A DNA stretch of 64,000 bases, taken from contig NZ_JACAOA010000012.1 in assembly GCF_014049385.1 (NCBI RefSeq), positions 1 to 64,000 on the forward strand, written 5' to 3'. The notes under the pieces were generated by a model. The model did not search any database and was not told where the DNA came from. It saw only the letters and a program-made list of their open reading frames with translations. Positions 61,533 to 64,000 of this stretch are shown here, piece after piece; position 1 is the stretch's first letter, and every line of letters begins with the position of its first letter. The position numbers and the translations under genes were made by a program. The DNA comes from Ruoffia halotolerans (GTDB taxonomy: Bacteria; Bacillota; Bacilli; Lactobacillales; Aerococcaceae).

Positions 61533-62552
61533 ATGTATGGATATTTAAAAACAGCCTTAGTTTCATTATTAGCATTAGGTACAATCACAGCGCCAATGAC
61601 TGCAGAAGCACAAGATCAAGAAGCAATTAACGTAGGTGTCCTTCAATTTGTAGAGCATGAATCATTAGACCAAAACTATCAAGGTTTCATTGATGGCTTA
61701 AAAGAAGCCGGTTATGTTGAAGGTGAAAATCTAACTTTAAATTATTTAAATGCATCAGGAGACACAGCAAACTTACAATCAATGAGTGAGAATGTGACAA
61801 ACAGTAGTGAATATATCTTCGCTATTGCAACACCTGCCGCTCAAGCTATTGCGAACGTTGAACAAACGAAGCCTGTATTGTTCTCATCAGTCAGTGATCC
61901 AGCTGGTGCTGGCTTAGTCCAAAACTTAGAAGAACCAGAAGCAAATATTACTGGTACAACAGACGCTGGTCCAATTGAAGACCAAGTCGCCTTACTACAA
62001 GCAGTGGTTCCTGACGCAGAGCGTGTTGGAATCATCTATAACTCAGGTGAAGCAAACTCAGTGAGTGAAGCGGAAAAAGCAACAGCCACTTTAGAAGAAG
62101 CAGGCATTGAAGTTGTGGAAGCAACTGTGACTTCAACGAATGATATCTCTCAAATCATGAGTGGCTTAGTTAATGATGATGTTGATGCAGTCTTCACTGT
62201 AACTGATAACACCATCGCAAGTGCGATGTCACTGGTTGGAGATTTGGCATTAGAAGCTGGACTACCAATTATTGGTGGGTCAAAAGATATGACGTTAGCA
62301 AATGGATTAACGACATACGGTTTAGATTATTATGAACTAGGTAAACAAACAGCGGGAATGCTAGTGGAAATCATTGAATCTGGTGAGATTATCCCAGTTG
62401 AGACCGCAGCTACTTTAGAATTAGTCGTTAATGAAGAGAATGCAGAAACATTAGGTCTTGACCTATCTAATATTAGTTTAGGTTCAGAAGAAACATCAGA
62501 TGAAGAAAATATAGAAGAATCTGAAGAAGAGAGCTCTGAAGATACCGAATAA
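61533..62552 (+). CDS. TrpX-like ABC transporter substrate-binding protein 1
   Basis: A 339-residue protein of the ABC_sub_bind (TrpX) family: a signal sequence (residues 1-27, ending AEAQ), then INVGVLQFVEHESLDQNYQG, LNYLNASGDTANLQSM, IATPAAQAIA, the SSVSDPAGAGLV loop, NITGTTDAGPIEDQ and VFTVTDNTIASAM. The family binds aromatic amino acids (Trp, Tyr). It lacks a lipobox Cys and ends in an acidic Ser/Glu tail of 30 residues, so anchoring is unclear. RBS AATGGAGG. First gene behind the attenuator; two paralogues follow. Confidence 0.9.
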   Translation: MYGYLKTALVSLLALGTITAPMTAEAQDQEAINVGVLQFVEHESLDQNYQGFIDGLKEAGYVEGENLTLNYLNASGDTANLQSMSENVTNSSEYIFAIATPAAQAIANVEQTKPVLFSSVSDPAGAGLVQNLEEPEANITGTTDAGPIEDQVALLQAVVPDAERVGIIYNSGEANSVSEAEKATATLEEAGIEVVEATVTSTNDISQIMSGLVNDDVDAVFTVTDNTIASAMSLVGDLALEAGLPIIGGSKDMTLANGLTTYGLDYYELGKQTAGMLVEIIESGEIIPVETAATLELVVNEENAETLGLDLSNISLGSEETSDEENIEESEEESSEDTE

Positions 62553-62571
62553 AAGATAAGGAGAATCCAAA

Positions 62572-63528
62572 ATGAAAAGTCGACTTAAATTTATTAATAT
62601 TATTACTACTGTCGTATTTGCTTTACTTCCAATGTTAGCAGGTAGTCAAACAGTCCAAGCACAAGAAGAAACAATTAATATAGGTGTTGTTCAATATGTA
62701 GAGCACGAAGCGTTAGATGTAGTACTGAAAGGTTTTCAAGAGACGTTAGACAGTTCAGCTTATGGCGACCGTATTGAATGGGATATTAATAATGCCAGTG
62801 GTGACCAAGCGAGTCTTCAATCATTAAGTGAGAAAGTTGCGCATGACAACGATATTTTATTTGCAATTGCAACGCCCGCTGCTCAAACTTTAGCATCGGT
62901 TGAACAAGAGAAGCCAATCTTTATTGCAGCAGTAACAGATCCAGTTGAAGCTGGTTTAGCAGACTCTATTGAAGCTCCAGGCGGAAACATTACTGGAACA
63001 AGTGATATGGCGCCGATTGAAGAACAAGTCGACTTATTAATACGAAATTTTCCAGATGTTGAAACAGTTGGATTAATTTATAACTCAAGTGAGGTCAACT
63101 CACAAGTTCAAGCAGGCGTAGCCGTTGAATTACTTGAAGAACATGGTTTAGCGACTGATGTTCAAACAGTGATTAGTACAAACGATATATCACAAGTGAT
63201 GAATGCACTTGTTGGTAATGTCGATGCGATGTTCATGGTAACGGATAATACCATTGATAGTGCCATTACTTTAGTTGGAGATATTGCTAAAGAATCAGGA
63301 ATCCCAACAATTGGGTCTTCTGATTCAGTTGTAAGAACAAATGGACTAGCAACCTTATCAAATTCTTATGAAGACTACGGAGTTCAAACAGCAGAAATGG
63401 TTATTCGCATGTTGGATGAAGATTTAAGCCCTGGAGAAATGGAAATTGAATTAGGGAAAGATTTTCAAATAATAGTGAATGAAGATTTTGCTGAAGCCAT
63501 CGGTGTTGATCCGTCAACGATTGAATAG
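62572..63528 (+). CDS. TrpX-like substrate-binding protein 2
   Basis: A 318-residue paralogue of the preceding protein, 19 bases downstream: signal sequence (about residues 1-31, TVQAQ), INIGVVQYVEHEALD, NASGDQASLQSLSEK, FAIATPAAQTLASVEQ, GNITGTSDMAPIEEQV and MVTDNTIDSAITLVG. No acidic tail here. RBS AAGGAGA. In the same operon; a permease and ATPase are expected further right, beyond the window. Confidence 0.9.
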   Translation: MKSRLKFINIITTVVFALLPMLAGSQTVQAQEETINIGVVQYVEHEALDVVLKGFQETLDSSAYGDRIEWDINNASGDQASLQSLSEKVAHDNDILFAIATPAAQTLASVEQEKPIFIAAVTDPVEAGLADSIEAPGGNITGTSDMAPIEEQVDLLIRNFPDVETVGLIYNSSEVNSQVQAGVAVELLEEHGLATDVQTVISTNDISQVMNALVGNVDAMFMVTDNTIDSAITLVGDIAKESGIPTIGSSDSVVRTNGLATLSNSYEDYGVQTAEMVIRMLDEDLSPGEMEIELGKDFQIIVNEDFAEAIGVDPSTIE

Positions 63529-63539
63529 GAGCATATAAA

Positions 63540-64000
63540 ATGAAAATAATAATTCAAATAGTTTCAATCATTGCCTTAGCGCTCTTGTCTATTTTTCCAG
63601 CAACTCAAACGGTTAAAGCCCAAGATGAACCTATTAAAATCGGTATCTTACAGCATGTCAGTCATGAAGCTTTAGATGACACACGTGACGGCTTTATAGA
63701 GCGCATTGATGAGCTATTAGATGGGAATGTCGAGTGGGACTTACAAAATGCGAACGGCGATATGACAACATTGCAATCATTATCAGAAAAAGTTGCGCGT
63801 GATAATGATATTATCTTTGCGATTGCCACACCAGCTGCACAAGCATTAGCATCTGTTGAAGAGGAGAAACCAATATTTTTTGCAGCAGTGGCAGCACCAT
63901 TGGAAGCGAAGTTAGTTGATTCAATGGAAGCGCCCGGACGTAATTTAACTGGAACGACAAACTTAGGTCCAATTGCCGATCACGTAGATTTATTACTACA
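63540..64000 (+). CDS. TrpX-like substrate-binding protein 3 (runs off window)
   Basis: Third tandem paralogue, open to the window end (153 codons visible). It starts MKIIIQIVSIIALALLSIFP, then TVKAQ and IKIGILQHVSHEALDDTRDG, NANGDMTTLQSLSEKVARDN, IATPAAQALASVEEEKPIFF and NLTGTTNLGPIADHVDLLL. RBS TAGGAGC, 11 bases after the previous stop. The serial copies point to duplication, perhaps with different ligand ranges. Confidence 0.88.
   Translation, partial: MKIIIQIVSIIALALLSIFPATQTVKAQDEPIKIGILQHVSHEALDDTRDGFIERIDELLDGNVEWDLQNANGDMTTLQSLSEKVARDNDIIFAIATPAAQALASVEEEKPIFFAAVAAPLEAKLVDSMEAPGRNLTGTTNLGPIADHVDLLL

Noticed and set aside
61140-61533. T-box riboswitch ahead of the TrpX-like genes
   Set aside because: The conserved T-box sequence (AGGGTGGNACCGCG) is absent; GCGGGTG at 61409 is part of a simple hairpin.
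1-64000. tRNA, rRNA and CRISPR arrays
   Set aside because: I looked for GTTCGA/GTTCAAAT-type T-arms, rRNA-like blocks and spaced repeats and saw none; a covariance-model scan would settle tRNAs.

Overview
This window looks like chromosome from a low-GC Gram-positive bacterium of the order Lactobacillales, most likely an Aerococcaceae-type coccus (inference from gene content; there is no rRNA here to settle it). Supporting signs are AT-rich sequence, strong AGGAGG ribosome sites, an LPXTG surface protein, a LysM wall protein, a cdaA-cdaR-glmM operon, a CadC-like ArsR regulator, and TPP and M-box riboswitches with classical intrinsic terminators.

Layout. 0-3.2 kb: edge of an ISL3-type transposase, then an SOS-boxed umuC-yolD-DUF5960 operon opposite a DnaQ-like exonuclease. 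3.3-8 kb: a VTT membrane protein, then a thiamine salvage operon (thiW-thiM-thiE-thiD) under a TPP riboswitch, with a decayed ASCH gene at its end. 8-17 kb: LysM/DD-peptidase-like wall protein with EEPVY repeats, a chromate transporter pair, ROK glucokinase, a DUF536-like protein, acetamidase/formamidase, an arylsulfotransferase-like secreted protein, nicotinamidase and a membrane XRE regulator. 17-20 kb: a six-repeat LPXTG adhesin-like gene broken by one frameshift. 20-24.6 kb: aldo/keto reductase, amidase, M24 peptidase, a second VTT protein and YidD.

24.6-34.6 kb is an accessory island of decayed and mobile parts: a broken NERD gene, a HigBA-type toxin-antitoxin pair, an IS3-family element, a HIT protein, a serine resolvase with a recognisable res crossover site, a stand-alone PHP-domain/SMC-like ATPase (TrlF-like, candidate defence gene), a solo IS6-family end, a truncated second umuC-yolD, a truncated regulator, and a RadC-NERD gene fusion. 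Core sequence resumes at cdaA.

34.9-50 kb: cdaA-cdaR-glmM (c-di-AMP and cell wall precursor), RlmA-like methyltransferase, an MgtA Mg2+ ATPase under an M-box riboswitch flanked by two paralogous AraC regulators, a third AraC gene, a frameshifted nagB, secreted low-complexity proteins, HAD phosphatase, CPBP protease and ArsR regulator. 50-61 kb: TIM-barrel protein, YaiI/YqxD, cardiolipin synthase, zinc peptidase, polysaccharide deacetylase, a divergent sigma-54, a lipoprotein, IlvE, a YdcF/SanA protein and a D-lactate dehydrogenase-like enzyme.

61.1-64 kb holds the most interesting item: a promoter, an 18-residue leader peptide whose last seven residues hold three Tyr and three Phe, a chain of mutually exclusive RNA pairings and an intrinsic terminator, all upstream of three tandem TrpX-like ABC substrate-binding proteins. 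The pairings fit ribosome-stalling attenuation that would switch transporter expression on when Tyr or Phe is short. Several genes (nagB, the LPXTG gene, the ASCH gene, the NERD gene) carry small indels; some may be assembly errors and should be checked against reads.
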